NCBI RefSeq assembly: GCF_004217045.1
Contig: NZ_SGXM01000004.1
Coordinates: forward strand, 124,001-188,000
Length of the DNA stretch: 64,000 nt
Reading direction: 5' to 3'
DNA from: Cupriavidus agavae
Lineage (GTDB): Bacteria; Pseudomonadota; Gammaproteobacteria; Burkholderiales; Burkholderiaceae
The notes under the pieces are model-generated. The model had not been told where the DNA came from. It ran no database searches and was given only the letters and a program-made list of their open reading frames with translations. This document shows, piece after piece, positions 15,232 through 24,426 of the stretch (position 1 is the first letter of the stretch; every line of letters begins with the position of its first letter). The position numbers were made by a program, and so were the translations under genes.

Positions 15232-17406
15232 TCAGTCGATGCGGCTTGCCACCGCCAGCCCGCCGATGGCGGACAGGGCCGCGACCGGCGAGCGCAACGT
15301 GGTCAACGCGCCCGACGCGCCCACGCCAAACGCCGAGATCTGGTTCGGACCGTCGTGGCTCACGTAGAGTTGCCGGCCGTCGGCGCTCAGTGCCAGCGCC
15401 AGGGGCCGGGCCGGCACCGCGTAGTAGATGGGCACCGACAGCGCGTTGCCGGTGCGCGTGAACACCGCGATGCGGTTGGCCGCCGTTTCCGCGACGAAGA
15501 CGTAGCGGCCGGCGGGGTCCGCAGCCACGCCGCTGGCCGACATGGACGCGACGGACAGCGCCGAGGTCGCGAGGCCGGTGACGAGGCTGATCCGGATCGC
15601 GTTCACGAAATTTGTCGTGGGCGTGGAGGCGTACAGCATGTCGCCGCCGGGTGAGACCGCCAGAGCTGCCACGGAGCCCCCCAACGTCCACAGCGACGTG
15701 GCGCTGGCCGGTAGCCCCGATGCGGGATCGAGCGGGAGCGCCAGCACGCTCATGGTCAACTGGTTCGCCGCGTACAGCGTGGTGCCCGAGGGGGCCATCG
15801 CGAGCGGACCCGGAATGCCGCCGAACGGGAACCGCCCGAGCCGGGTCAGCGCGCCGGTGGCGGGGTTGACGGCCAGCGTGTCGATGGCCTGGTCCACGAC
15901 ATTCGACGCATGGAGATAGCTGCCGTTCGGGTCTGCCGCCAGCGCCCGGCAGCCGCCGCCGGGTATCGCTTCGAGCAGCGTCAGCGCCCGCGTCACGGCG
16001 TCCACGCGGAAGCGCAGCACCGATTGGGTGGCGTCGTCGCAGCCATACGCGAAGGTGCCGGACGGCGACATCGCCATCGCGCTGCCGGTCATCGCCACGG
16101 TGCCGGTCTGCGCCGTCAGGCTGCCGTCGGCCGCCTCGATGCCAAAGCTCGCGTACGCCGCGCCCGCGGCCAGCAGGGCCGGTGCCGAGACGGTCACCGG
16201 CGTGGCGCCGTGGACCATCGCCAGACCGGACGGCCGCGCCCGCGTGGCGGCCGGGCCGGAGTCCAGCGCGGTCAGGGTGCCGGTGGCGGCATCGATCGAG
16301 AACGCGCTTACGGTGTTGCCGGCGGCGTCGGCGGTGTAGACATGCGTGCCGTCCGCATCGACGGCGATGGAAAGCGGCTGGGCGCCTGTGGGCACGACGC
16401 CAAGCGCGGTCAGGCCGCCGGCGCCGTCGAAGCGATAGGCCGACACCGAATTGCCATCGCGGTTGGCCACGTAGACGCCCCGGCCATCGGGCGTCAGCGC
16501 CACCGCGGAGGGTCCGACCCCGGTGGCGATCCCGATCACCCGCGACAACGCGCCGTTGGTGTCGATCGCGTACAGATCCAGGCTGTTCGAACCGTAGAGC
16601 GGCACGAAGGCAAAGCGTCCGTCAGGCGAGACCTTGACGTCATAGGGCCGGATGCCGGTCGTCAGCGTGCCGGCAAGCGTCAGGCTGCCAGTGGTCGGGT
16701 CGATCGCAAAGCTGCGCAGCCGGTTGGCACCGAAGTCCGGAACCAGGGCGAACTGGCCGTCCGGCGTCAGCGCGAGGGCGATGGCGTTGATGCCGGCGCC
16801 CGTGCGGGTGGCTACGGGCGTCAGCGCGCCGGTGGCGGCATCGACCGTGAACGTCATCACGCTGCCGCTGCCGCCCGTAACCGCGAACAGGCGCCGGCCG
16901 GAGGCGTCCACCCGCAGCGTGACCGGGTCGGCCCCGATGGCGGCCGTGCTGGCCACCGTGGGGGCGCCGGTCTTCGCGTCGAGCGCCAACGTCGAGATAC
17001 TGCCGTCCAGGGAATTGGCCACGAACGCAAAGCGCCCGTCAGCCGTGGTGGCGATACCACGCGGACCGTCGCCCACGCGCACCCATCCGCGCGACTGCCA
17101 CTGGCCGGTCAGCGGATCGACGTGGTACGCCGAGACCGTGTCGTCGTCGAAGTTGGACGCGTAGGCCAGCCGCAGCCGGGTGCCGGCCGGGATGGCTGGG
17201 TCGACCGGGGTGGGTTCCGCCGGCGCCACCGGGTCCGGCGTGGTGCCCGGCGCGCCGGGCGTGTTGGCGGCCGGCGGCGTGGCGGCCACGGCGGGGGTAT
17301 CGTCGCCGCCGCAACCGGCGAGCGTGGCCGCTACCAGCGAAGACAGGACCAGCAGCGCAAGCGCGCGCGGCCGCGCAGGCGCGCGGCGTGAGAGGAATGC
17401 GAACAT
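15232..17406 (-). CDS. Lipoprotein with two seven-bladed lactonase/YVTN-type beta-propellers
   Basis: 724 aa. The signal peptide ends in a lipobox (LAGC, lipidated Cys32) and is followed by a Pro/Ala/Thr linker to about residue 75. The rest is a repeated unit of the pattern PDGRFAFVxN...VSAYxxDxxTGxLT. I count seven copies up to about residue 390 (SAYHVDPLTG, STLALDAKTG, MTFTVDAATG, RSFAIDPTTG, LDLYAIDTNG, SAYRFDGAGG, SAFSIDAATG). Seven more, weaker, copies run to the C-terminus. This fits two tandem propellers of the 6-phosphogluconolactonase-like/YVTN class. Enzymatic activity is uncertain; surface or periplasmic binding is equally likely. The gene stands alone. Confidence 0.8.
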   Translation of the reverse strand: MFAFLSRRAPARPRALALLVLSSLVAATLAGCGGDDTPAVAATPPAANTPGAPGTTPDPVAPAEPTPVDPAIPAGTRLRLAYASNFDDDTVSAYHVDPLTGQWQSRGWVRVGDGPRGIATTADGRFAFVANSLDGSISTLALDAKTGAPTVASTAAIGADPVTLRVDASGRRLFAVTGGSGSVMTFTVDAATGALTPVATRTGAGINAIALALTPDGQFALVPDFGANRLRSFAIDPTTGSLTLAGTLTTGIRPYDVKVSPDGRFAFVPLYGSNSLDLYAIDTNGALSRVIGIATGVGPSAVALTPDGRGVYVANRDGNSVSAYRFDGAGGLTALGVVPTGAQPLSIAVDADGTHVYTADAAGNTVSAFSIDAATGTLTALDSGPAATRARPSGLAMVHGATPVTVSAPALLAAGAAYASFGIEAADGSLTAQTGTVAMTGSAMAMSPSGTFAYGCDDATQSVLRFRVDAVTRALTLLEAIPGGGCRALAADPNGSYLHASNVVDQAIDTLAVNPATGALTRLGRFPFGGIPGPLAMAPSGTTLYAANQLTMSVLALPLDPASGLPASATSLWTLGGSVAALAVSPGGDMLYASTPTTNFVNAIRISLVTGLATSALSVASMSASGVAADPAGRYVFVAETAANRIAVFTRTGNALSVPIYYAVPARPLALALSADGRQLYVSHDGPNQISAFGVGASGALTTLRSPVAALSAIGGLAVASRID

Positions 17407-17655
17407 CGGCGACCCCGGTATTTATAGTGTTTTGGAAAGCGGTGCGACTATCGCCCAATGGCGCGCAGGTGGCAATAGTCTTTTCGAGTGGCCCCGGGCG
17501 GGCAAGGAATGCGCGTCCGCAATCATCCCTTCGTATAACCCCGGCATGCGAGTGCGCTACCGTGGTTGTGCCATCGGGCAATGCACAGGCGGATGCCGGC
17601 TGCCTACTATTGGCTGACAGGGCGCGTTGGTGTGCGCCCAAGGGGGAAATAAGCC

Positions 17656-17895
17656 ATGAATCAATCTGCCGGCCTCGAAGTGATCCGCCTGCGCGCCGCT
17701 GCGTCAGCCCTGACCCAGGACGCGCGGCTGTGGCGCTGGTTCTCCGACCAGATGGAAGAACACCGCCTGAACTGCGAGCGCAACCGCGACTTCTGGCGCA
17801 TTACCGTGGCGGGCCGCGAACTGGCCTGCGACCGCTCGTTCGACGTGGCCGTGCGCGCCGCCTACACGCTGAGCCGCGCACTGGAGGCGCTGTAG
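17656..17895 (+). CDS. Small conserved-looking hypothetical protein
   Basis: 79 aa with a strong GGGGGAAA Shine-Dalgarno about 8 bp before the ATG. It is soluble, helical-looking and charged (DARLWRWFSDQMEEHRLNCE, then WRITVAGRELACDRSF), with two Cys and no membrane segment. I recognise no family. Codon usage looks like that of the neighbours, so it is probably real. It is followed by about 220 bp of non-coding DNA before the FixJ-type regulator. Confidence 0.55.
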   Translation: MNQSAGLEVIRLRAAASALTQDARLWRWFSDQMEEHRLNCERNRDFWRITVAGRELACDRSFDVAVRAAYTLSRALEAL

Positions 17896-18113
17896 CCGGT
17901 TGCAATTTCGGCAAAAGCACCGATAATTCCGCTTCGCGTAGGGCGGAACCACGTCGGCGGCAGGCCGCAAGCCTGCACCAGAACGCCGCGCCATTATGCA
18001 GTTCCGGCCAAGAGCCGGAGCCTGTCCGCCCGCCTGCGCCACGCGCTGCATGCCCCGGGACACCCCCGGGGGCCGGGCAGGATGTCATACCAGATGCATA
18101 GTGAGAGTCAGCA

Positions 18114-18845
18114 ATGAACAACAGGTCCGCCATGCTGGGCGAAGGAACGGACGCCGGGGCCGAGGGGCCTGACGGCGTCGTGCTCGTCGTGGACGACGAC
18201 CGCGACATGCGCAGCGCGTTGTCGAGCCTGTTCCGCTCCATCGGCCTGGCCACCGCGGCATTCGCCTCGGGCGAGGAACTGCTGGCCCACGGCATTCCGG
18301 ACCAGCCCACCTGCATCGTGCTCGATGTGCGCCTGCGCGGCGCCAGCGGGCTGGATCTCCAGACTCACCTCAACGACGCCGGCAAGACGGCGTCGATCGT
18401 CTTCATCTCGGGCTACGGCGACGTGCCGATGACCGTGGCGGCGATGAAGGCCGGCGCGGTCAACTTCATCGCCAAGCCCTTCCGCGAACAGGACCTGCTC
18501 GACGCCGTCAACGAGGCGCTGCAGCGCGACCGCGACCGCCGCCAGGCCCTGTCGCAGACGCGGCAGCTGCGCGAGCGCTTTGCCGGACTGACCGGCCGCG
18601 AGCAGGAGGTCATGCAACTGCTGGTGCGCGGGCTCATGAACAAGCAGGTGGCCGACAGCCTCGGCATCAGCCAGGCCACCGTCAAGATCTATCGCGGCCA
18701 GGCCATGCGCAAGATGCAGGCGCGCACGTTCGCCGAACTGGTCATCATGGCCCAGACGCTGGGGCTGGTGAAGGCCGGCGACGTGCCGCTCGCCGTCGCC
18801 GCGCCCGAGGCGCTGGACACGGCCAGCCAGGCGCGCGCCGCCTGA
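18114..18845 (+). CDS. FixJ/NarL-type response regulator (receiver + LuxR HTH)
   Basis: 243 aa. Receiver domain (about 22-140) with the acidic pocket VVDDD, phospho-acceptor Asp71 in CIVLDVRLRG and Lys in FIAKPFREQD. A LuxR-type HTH (about 160-225) follows with LTGREQEVMQLLVRGLMNKQVADSLGISQATVKIYRGQAMRKMQAR in overlapping blocks. FixJ-like proteins activate sigma70 promoters when phosphorylated. No histidine kinase gene lies in the window, so its partner is elsewhere. It is closely similar over its whole length to the regulator at 32895-33554. A degenerate ATACCA-type site (18087-18100) sits just upstream. It is convergent with the molybdenum-dehydrogenase operon. Confidence 0.92.
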   Translation: MNNRSAMLGEGTDAGAEGPDGVVLVVDDDRDMRSALSSLFRSIGLATAAFASGEELLAHGIPDQPTCIVLDVRLRGASGLDLQTHLNDAGKTASIVFISGYGDVPMTVAAMKAGAVNFIAKPFREQDLLDAVNEALQRDRDRRQALSQTRQLRERFAGLTGREQEVMQLLVRGLMNKQVADSLGISQATVKIYRGQAMRKMQARTFAELVIMAQTLGLVKAGDVPLAVAAPEALDTASQARAA

Positions 18846-18862
18846 AGCCACGGCCTCCCGTT

Positions 18863-21151
18863 TCAGGGGGCAATCCGGTTTTTCAGCCGTTCGCCGGCCA
18901 GCGGCATGTCGCGCAGGCGCTGGCCCGTGGCGTCGAACAGCGCATTGCCGATGGCGCCCGCCGTCGGTCCCATTGCCGCCTCGGCCACGCCGAGGAATGG
19001 CAAGCCGGGCCGGTCGATCAGGTGGACGTTGACCTGCGCCGGCACGGCCGAGAAGCGCAGGATCGGGTAGGTGCCCCAGTCGTAGCTGCGGATGCCCTGC
19101 GGATCGAAGCGCAATTGCTCGTAGAGTGTCCAACTGGCCGACTGGATCACGCCGCCCTGGATCTGGTTGCGCACCCCGTCCGGGTTGACCACCTGCCCGC
19201 AATCCACGGCAACCTCGGCACGTTCCAGCCTGACCTGCCCCGTATCGCGCTCGACCGACACTTCCACCGCCATCGCCACATAGGCCATCAGGTTCTTGTA
19301 CTTGCCGAAGGCAAAGCCCACGCCGTGCCCGGGCTTGCGCGCCGCGCGGGGCCAGCCGAAGCGCTGCGCGGCGAGCCGGATCACGTCGAGTGCGCGCGGA
19401 TCGTCCATGTGCCGGATACGGAACTGCACGGGGTCGATGCCGGCCGCATGCGCGAGGTCGTCCATGAACGTCTCGATCGTGAAGAGGTTCATGTGCGCGC
19501 CCAGCGAGCGCATGGCCGAGGTGCGCAGCGGCATGGTCGGCGAGAAGTTGTTGACGATATGGCTGCTCGGCAGCCGGTAGAGTGGAATCGCGTTGCGGTC
19601 GCCACCGCCCTCGGGCTGCAGCATCGGCGTGGACGGCGCGGGAGTGAACGGCCTGGCCAGCAACGTGGCCGGCAGCAGCCGTCCGGCGTTGACGACGCGC
19701 TCGTTGTGCGAACTGCTCCAGAGCGCATAGTCCCAGTCGACGATGGTGCCGTCCGCCGACAGCGACGCCCTGACCTGCGTGACCATCGCCGGCGTGAAGT
19801 GGTCCCAGAGGTTTTCCTGGTCCCGCATCCACTGCACGCGCACCGGCTGGCCGGGCAGCGCGCGGGCCAGCAGCGCGGCGTGCGCCGCGGCATCGTCGGC
19901 GGGATTGTGGCCGTAGCAGCCCGAGCCTTCCACGTGGATGCAGCGGATCCTGTCCTTCGGCATCGACAGCATCTCGGCCAGCCCATCGCGCAGCGGATAG
20001 ACCCCCTGCGAGTGCGTCCAGACCGTCAGCATGCCGTTGTCGAGGTGGCCCACCGCGCAGGACGGGCCGATCGAGCCGTGCATCAGGTAGCGCTTGGTAT
20101 AGGTGGCCGACAGCGTTTTCACGCCCGGTGCCATCGCCGCGCGCTGGTTGGCGATCACGATCTGTTCGGTGCTGATTCGCTTGAGCTGGGCGTCGACCTG
20201 ATCGGGCGCCGGCAGCGCGCGGCCCGGCCCCCAGCGGCAGCCGGCCGACAGCGCGCGCTGCGCCAGCACGGCCTGCCATTCGCGGCGTGCCACCACGGCC
20301 AGCATGTTGCCATCGCGGACGATGGCCACGAAGCCCGGCGTGGCCCGCGCCGCCGTCTCGTCCACCGACAGCAGTTGCGCGCCATAGGCAGCCGGCAGGA
20401 CCACGCGCGCATGCACCATGCCCGGCAGCTTCATGTCCTGCACGTAGCTCGGGCCGCCGGTGACCTTGCCCGGTATGTCGACGCGCGGCAGCGGCTTGCC
20501 GATCACGGTGAACGTCGACGGATCGCGCAGTGGCGATGTGGGTGTGGCCACCACGTGCAGGTTCACGCGCGGCAGCAGTTCGGCGAATGTCAGCGTGCGG
20601 CCATCGGCGGCGACGATGCGCGCGTCGCGGGCCGTGAGCGCCGCGGGCGCGACGTTCCACGTGCGCGCGGCGGCATCGACCAGCAGCCCGCGCACCTGCG
20701 CTGCGGCGTTCAGCAGCGCGCTGCCGCTGTCGGCCATCGTGTGGCTGCCGGCGGTCAGGCCCTCGTCGGGCGAGCGGCCGGTATCGGCGGTCAGGAAGGT
20801 GATGCGGTGCGGCGCAATCTGCAACTCTTCGGCGGCCACCTGCAGCAAGGCGGTGCGCACGCCGGTGCCCAGTTCGACCTTGCCGGTGTAGACGGTGACG
20901 TGATTGTCCGGTGCCACCTTGATCCAGGCATCGAGATACGGATTGGTCCTGAGGCTGCCGGCAAGCTTCACGTAGTCGCGGCCCACGGTCACGGCGGCGC
21001 CTTCGTCGGCCAGCACCATCTGCGCCAGCGCCGCGCGTCCCGGCAGCAGCGAAAAGCCCACCACCAGCGCGCCCGACACCATGAAGGCGCGGCGGCCGGG
21101 GTTGTCGACCGGCTTGTCGAGCGGCTTGTCCATCAGGTCGTCACGGCTCAT
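18863..21151 (-). CDS. Molybdopterin-binding large subunit, isoquinoline 1-oxidoreductase (IorB)/membrane aldehyde dehydrogenase type
   Basis: 762 aa; start ATG overlaps the stop of the 2Fe-2S subunit (ATGA). A Tat-type signal (Arg20-Arg21 in NPGRRAFMVSGALVVGFSLL) indicates export to the periplasm. The protein spans the aldehyde oxidase/xanthine dehydrogenase Moco domains: KVELGTGVRTALLQVAAEEL near the start, ATYTKRYLMHGSIGPSCAVG and EGSGCYGHNPADDAAAHAAL in the middle. The terminal GVAEAAMGPTAGAIGNAL contains the expected catalytic Glu. Electrons would pass via the 2Fe-2S subunit to the cytochrome c subunit encoded upstream. Possible substrates are aldehydes or N-heterocycles such as nicotinate or isoquinoline. 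Confidence 0.9.
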   Translation of the reverse strand: MSRDDLMDKPLDKPVDNPGRRAFMVSGALVVGFSLLPGRAALAQMVLADEGAAVTVGRDYVKLAGSLRTNPYLDAWIKVAPDNHVTVYTGKVELGTGVRTALLQVAAEELQIAPHRITFLTADTGRSPDEGLTAGSHTMADSGSALLNAAAQVRGLLVDAAARTWNVAPAALTARDARIVAADGRTLTFAELLPRVNLHVVATPTSPLRDPSTFTVIGKPLPRVDIPGKVTGGPSYVQDMKLPGMVHARVVLPAAYGAQLLSVDETAARATPGFVAIVRDGNMLAVVARREWQAVLAQRALSAGCRWGPGRALPAPDQVDAQLKRISTEQIVIANQRAAMAPGVKTLSATYTKRYLMHGSIGPSCAVGHLDNGMLTVWTHSQGVYPLRDGLAEMLSMPKDRIRCIHVEGSGCYGHNPADDAAAHAALLARALPGQPVRVQWMRDQENLWDHFTPAMVTQVRASLSADGTIVDWDYALWSSSHNERVVNAGRLLPATLLARPFTPAPSTPMLQPEGGGDRNAIPLYRLPSSHIVNNFSPTMPLRTSAMRSLGAHMNLFTIETFMDDLAHAAGIDPVQFRIRHMDDPRALDVIRLAAQRFGWPRAARKPGHGVGFAFGKYKNLMAYVAMAVEVSVERDTGQVRLERAEVAVDCGQVVNPDGVRNQIQGGVIQSASWTLYEQLRFDPQGIRSYDWGTYPILRFSAVPAQVNVHLIDRPGLPFLGVAEAAMGPTAGAIGNALFDATGQRLRDMPLAGERLKNRIAP

Positions 21152-21618
21152 TGCGTGGCCTCCGCCGCGCGTCCGCTGGCCGCGCGGATCGCCGCCAGGA
21201 TGCGCATGTGGGTGCCGCAGCGGCACAGGTTGGGTTCCATGTGGGTCAGGATTTCGGCGTCGGTGGGATGCGGGTTGCGGTCCAGCAGTGCCTGCGCGCG
21301 CATGATCATCCCGGCGATGCAGTAGCCGCACTGCGCGGCCTGGTGGTCGATGAATGCCTGCTGCAGCGGGCCCGGCTTCTGCGCGGTACCGAGGCTCTCG
21401 ATGGTGCGCACCGGCCGCTTGCCGATGGCTGCTACCGGCGTCACGCAGGAAAACGTGGGTTTGCCCTCGACGATGACCGTGCACGCGCCGCACTGGCCCA
21501 TGCCGCAGCCGAACTTGGCGCCGTGCAGGCCCAGGTCTTCGCGCAAGGCATAGAGCAGCGGCGTGGCCGGGTCGATGTCGAGGTCGTGGCTGACGCCGTT
21601 GACGGTGAGCTGGATCAT
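21148..21618 (-). CDS. 2Fe-2S subunit of molybdenum hydroxylase (IorA-type)
   Basis: 156 aa; its ATG overlaps the cytochrome stop as ATGA, and its own stop overlaps the large-subunit start as ATGA. The N-terminal plant-type ferredoxin cluster is formed by Cys38, 43, 46 and 58 (CGMGQCGAC ... SC). The C-terminal helical cluster domain has QCGYC and NLCRCG. Both clusters are complete and the length is standard for the family. There is no signal peptide, so it probably travels with the Tat-exported large subunit. Confidence 0.93.
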   Translation of the reverse strand: MIQLTVNGVSHDLDIDPATPLLYALREDLGLHGAKFGCGMGQCGACTVIVEGKPTFSCVTPVAAIGKRPVRTIESLGTAQKPGPLQQAFIDHQAAQCGYCIAGMIMRAQALLDRNPHPTDAEILTHMEPNLCRCGTHMRILAAIRAASGRAAEATQ

Positions 21619-22901
21619 CGCGTCGCATCTCCCTTGCGGATGGCTGCCACCGCCTGCGGCACGTCCTGCCAGGGCGACAGCGTGGAATAGGTGGCGCGCA
21701 GGTACATGGCCAGGTCGGCAAGCTGCGCGTCGTCGAAGGTGGCGCCGAAGGCCGGCATGTAGTGCATGGGCTGCTCGCCCTGCCACGGCACGCCGAGCAG
21801 CATCATCTGGATCACGTTGCGCGGCGTGGCGGCCTGCACCGCGCTGCTGGTGGCCAGGCCCGGGCGGCCGCCGACGCTCTGCATCGGCGCCTTCTCGCCG
21901 TGGCACGACGCGCAGGCGCCACGGAAAAGCACCGCCCCGCGGGCGATGGCCTGCCGGTCCACTTCGGCCGCATGTGAAGGCGCCGGGTCGCCCGCCGGCT
22001 GCTGCAGCGAGAACAGGTAGGTGGCCATCGCCTGCACGTCCTGCAGCGGCACGGTGGCCAGCTCCTGCGTCACGGGCAGCATCGGGCCGGCCGCCGCGCC
22101 ATGGCGTGCCGACATGCCGGTGCGCAGGTAGGTCACGAGGTCGGCCTCGGTCCAGGGCACGCGTGCGCGGGACAGGCGCACCAGCGAGGGGGCTTCCCAA
22201 CCATCGACCACGCCGCCGTGCAGCGCCTTGCCCCAGCTTTCGGCGCCGATGGGGTTCAGCGGGCTATGGCATGCGGCGCAGTGTCCAAGGCCGGTCACGA
22301 GTTCGCGCCCGCGATTCCATGCCACGCTCTGCGCGGGGTCCGGAGCGTCGGGGCCGGGGCGCAGGAACAGCACGTTCCAGAACGCCACGAGCTGCCGGAA
22401 GTTCAGCGGGAAGATCAGGTCGTTGTCCGGGGCCTTGGCCACGACCGGATCGCGCCGCATCAGGAAGGCGTAAGCCGCCGCAATGTCGTCATCGGACATG
22501 CGCGTGTAGTGGACATACGGGAACGCCGGATAGAGCTGGTGGCCGTCGCGGGCGATGCCACGGCGCAGCGCGCGGCGGAACGCATCGAGCGACCAGCTGC
22601 CAATGCCGGTCTGCGCGTCGGGTGTGATGTTGGTGGTGTAGAGCGTGCCGAACGGCGTGGACAGCGGCAGCCCGCCCGCATAGGGCTTGCCGCCGGGCGC
22701 GGTGTGGCACACCGCGCAATCGCCCAGCGCCACCACGCGTGCGCCGCGCAGCGCCAGCTCACGGTCGATGGAGGCAGGCGCGGGTGGCTGGATTGGCGCA
22801 ATGGCCGGCTCGTACATCAGGCAGGCCGCCACGGCGGCGCCCACGGCGGCGAGGGCCGCGGCGGCGATCAGGATGGGCTTCCATCGGTTTCGGGACAGCA
22901 T
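21615..22901 (-). CDS. Membrane-anchored triheme cytochrome c
   Basis: 428 aa from the ATG at 22901. An N-terminal hydrophobic anchor (ILIAAAALAAVGAAVAACLM) is followed by three CxxCH heme-binding sites: CAVCH (62-66), CAACH (208-212) and CASCH (330-334). This is the architecture of the cytochrome subunit of acetic-acid-bacteria-type alcohol/aldehyde dehydrogenases and nicotinate dehydrogenase. It transfers electrons from the molybdenum enzyme to ubiquinone or an oxidase. It is the first gene of the three-gene operon. An ACCATGGT-core palindrome lies about 115 bp upstream (23016-23023). Confidence 0.92.
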   Translation of the reverse strand: MLSRNRWKPILIAAAALAAVGAAVAACLMYEPAIAPIQPPAPASIDRELALRGARVVALGDCAVCHTAPGGKPYAGGLPLSTPFGTLYTTNITPDAQTGIGSWSLDAFRRALRRGIARDGHQLYPAFPYVHYTRMSDDDIAAAYAFLMRRDPVVAKAPDNDLIFPLNFRQLVAFWNVLFLRPGPDAPDPAQSVAWNRGRELVTGLGHCAACHSPLNPIGAESWGKALHGGVVDGWEAPSLVRLSRARVPWTEADLVTYLRTGMSARHGAAAGPMLPVTQELATVPLQDVQAMATYLFSLQQPAGDPAPSHAAEVDRQAIARGAVLFRGACASCHGEKAPMQSVGGRPGLATSSAVQAATPRNVIQMMLLGVPWQGEQPMHYMPAFGATFDDAQLADLAMYLRATYSTLSPWQDVPQAVAAIRKGDATR

Positions 22902-23015
22902 GTGGTGGACTCCCTGCGTCTTGTTGGCTGGCTCTGGCAGTGCATGGCTGGCTGCAGGGAATCGTAGAAAACCATGGCGCCGCGAACAATCGGAGGGTGG
23001 TCGTTGCTGGCTGAC

Positions 23016-23023
23016 ACCATGGT
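23016..23023. promoter_or_regulatory. ACCATGGT-core site between the cytochrome operon and an MFS gene
   Basis: The sequence GACACCATGGTATTG contains the 8-bp palindrome ACCATGGT, the core also found in the perfect 12-bp palindrome at 25012-25023. It is placed to act on either divergent gene. A regulatory role is inferred from recurrence. Confidence 0.35.
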
Positions 23024-23151
23024 ATTGGCCCCGATATACCGCCAGATGGCGACGCCGGCGCGCGCCGTGCGAACAGGCAAGGATTCCCCGCGCCGCGAAC
23101 ACGGTGGCGCCGCCGCTGCACCTACGCTGCAGCGCATCTACCTCACCAGGC

Positions 23152-24387
23152 ATGCCCATGTCCTCCACTCATACCTCCGCGCATCCTCCGGCTGCGCATT
23201 CCCAACCCGCCACGCTGCCGCTGCGCACCGTGCTGTTGCTGGCGGCCGCTGCCGGGCTCTCGGTGGCATCGCTCTACTACAGCCAGCCGATGCTCGGCGT
23301 GCTGGCCGACAGCATCGGCGCCTCGAACCACGACGTGGGCCTGCTGCCGACGCTGACGCAGCTCGGCTATGCGCTCGGCATCCTGTTTCTGGCGCCGCTG
23401 GGCGACCGCTACGACCGGCGCCGCATCATCGTGATCAAGGCGGCGATCCTTGCCACGGCGCTGCTGCTGGGTGCGTCGTCGTCGGGGATTGGCCTGCTGC
23501 TGGTGTCGAGCGCGCTGATCGGCATTACCGCGACGATGGCGCAGGACGTGGTGCCCGCCGCGGCCACGCTGGCACCGGAGGCGCACCGCGGCAAGATCGT
23601 TGGCACCGTGATGACGGGGCTGCTGCTCGGCATCCTGCTGTCACGTGTGGTCAGTGGCTTCGTGGCCGAGCATTTCGGCTGGCGCGCGATGTTCGTCAGC
23701 GCGGCCGCCAGCGTGGCGCTGATTGGCGCGGCGTGCTGGCGCGGCCTGCCGCGCTTCCACCCGACTTCGCATCTGCCGTATGGGGCGTTGCTCGGCTCGC
23801 TGGTCAAGCTGTGGCGCCAGCACGGTGCGCTGCGCCGCGCGATGCTGGCGCAGGGGTTGCTGTCGGTGGGCTTCAGCGCCTTCTGGTCGACGCTGGCGAT
23901 CATGCTGCACGAGGCGCCGTTTCACCTCGGCAGCGCCTCGGCCGGTGCCTTCGGGTTGGCCGGCGCGGCTGGCGCGCTGGCGGCGCCGCTGGCCGGCCGC
24001 ATTGCGGACAAGCGCGGACCGGAAGTGGTCACGCGGCTCGGCGCGGCGGTAGCGGCGGTATCGTTCGGTGCGATGCTGCTGTCGCCCTGGCTGATGCCCG
24101 ATGCCCGGCTGGCGCTGATCGTGGTCTGTGCGCTGGGCTTCGACCTGGGCGTGCAGGTCACGCTGGTGGCGCACCAGACCATCATCTACAGCATCGATCC
24201 GGGTGCGCGCAGCCGCCTCAACGCGGTGCTGTTCGTCGGCATGTTCGCCGGCATGGCGGCGGGTTCGGCGCTCGGCAACGTGGTATTGCTGCGCTGGGGC
24301 TGGGAGGGTGTCTCAGTGCTCGCGCTGGCCAGTTCGCTGGGCGCGCTTGCCGTACGCTGCTGGCCCGGTGCGCGCCAGGCGCATTGA
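23152..24387 (+). CDS. MFS exporter (YnfM/ProP-like small-molecule MFS)
   Basis: 411 aa from ATG 23152; an in-frame ATG at 23158 is an equal alternative. Twelve predicted TM helices. The motif-A-like loop LGDRYDRRRIIVIK between TM2 and TM3 and a second AGRIADKRGPE between TM8 and TM9 are clear. The N-terminal SLYYSQPMLGVLADSIG segment is common in YnfM-type MFS proteins. The gene is divergent from the molybdenum dehydrogenase operon and convergent with the single-receiver gene; a GC-rich hairpin lies at 24392-24422. The transported compound is unknown. Confidence 0.85.
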   Translation: MPMSSTHTSAHPPAAHSQPATLPLRTVLLLAAAAGLSVASLYYSQPMLGVLADSIGASNHDVGLLPTLTQLGYALGILFLAPLGDRYDRRRIIVIKAAILATALLLGASSSGIGLLLVSSALIGITATMAQDVVPAAATLAPEAHRGKIVGTVMTGLLLGILLSRVVSGFVAEHFGWRAMFVSAAASVALIGAACWRGLPRFHPTSHLPYGALLGSLVKLWRQHGALRRAMLAQGLLSVGFSAFWSTLAIMLHEAPFHLGSASAGAFGLAGAAGALAAPLAGRIADKRGPEVVTRLGAAVAAVSFGAMLLSPWLMPDARLALIVVCALGFDLGVQVTLVAHQTIIYSIDPGARSRLNAVLFVGMFAGMAAGSALGNVVLLRWGWEGVSVLALASSLGALAVRCWPGARQAH

Positions 24388-24391
24388 GAAA

Positions 24392-24422
24392 GCGCCCGGC
24401 GTCCGCCCGGGGCGCCGGGCGC
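24392..24422. terminator. GC-rich hairpin between convergent genes
   Basis: 10-bp stem GCGCCCGGCG / CGCCGGGCGC with an 11-base loop between two convergent genes. It is terminator-like in both directions but lacks a U tract. Confidence 0.4.
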
Positions 24423-24426
24423 GGCG

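Noticed and set aside
19022..21325. 767-codon rightward frame antisense to the molybdenum large subunit
   Set aside because: It is a shadow of the real Moco-subunit gene. Composition is biased to His, Arg, Gly and Ala, with no motif.
18863..22901. CO dehydrogenase or xanthine dehydrogenase assignment for the molybdenum operon
   Set aside because: There is no FAD-binding medium subunit. A Tat signal on the large subunit and a triheme cytochrome c point to the periplasmic IorAB/aldehyde dehydrogenase type.
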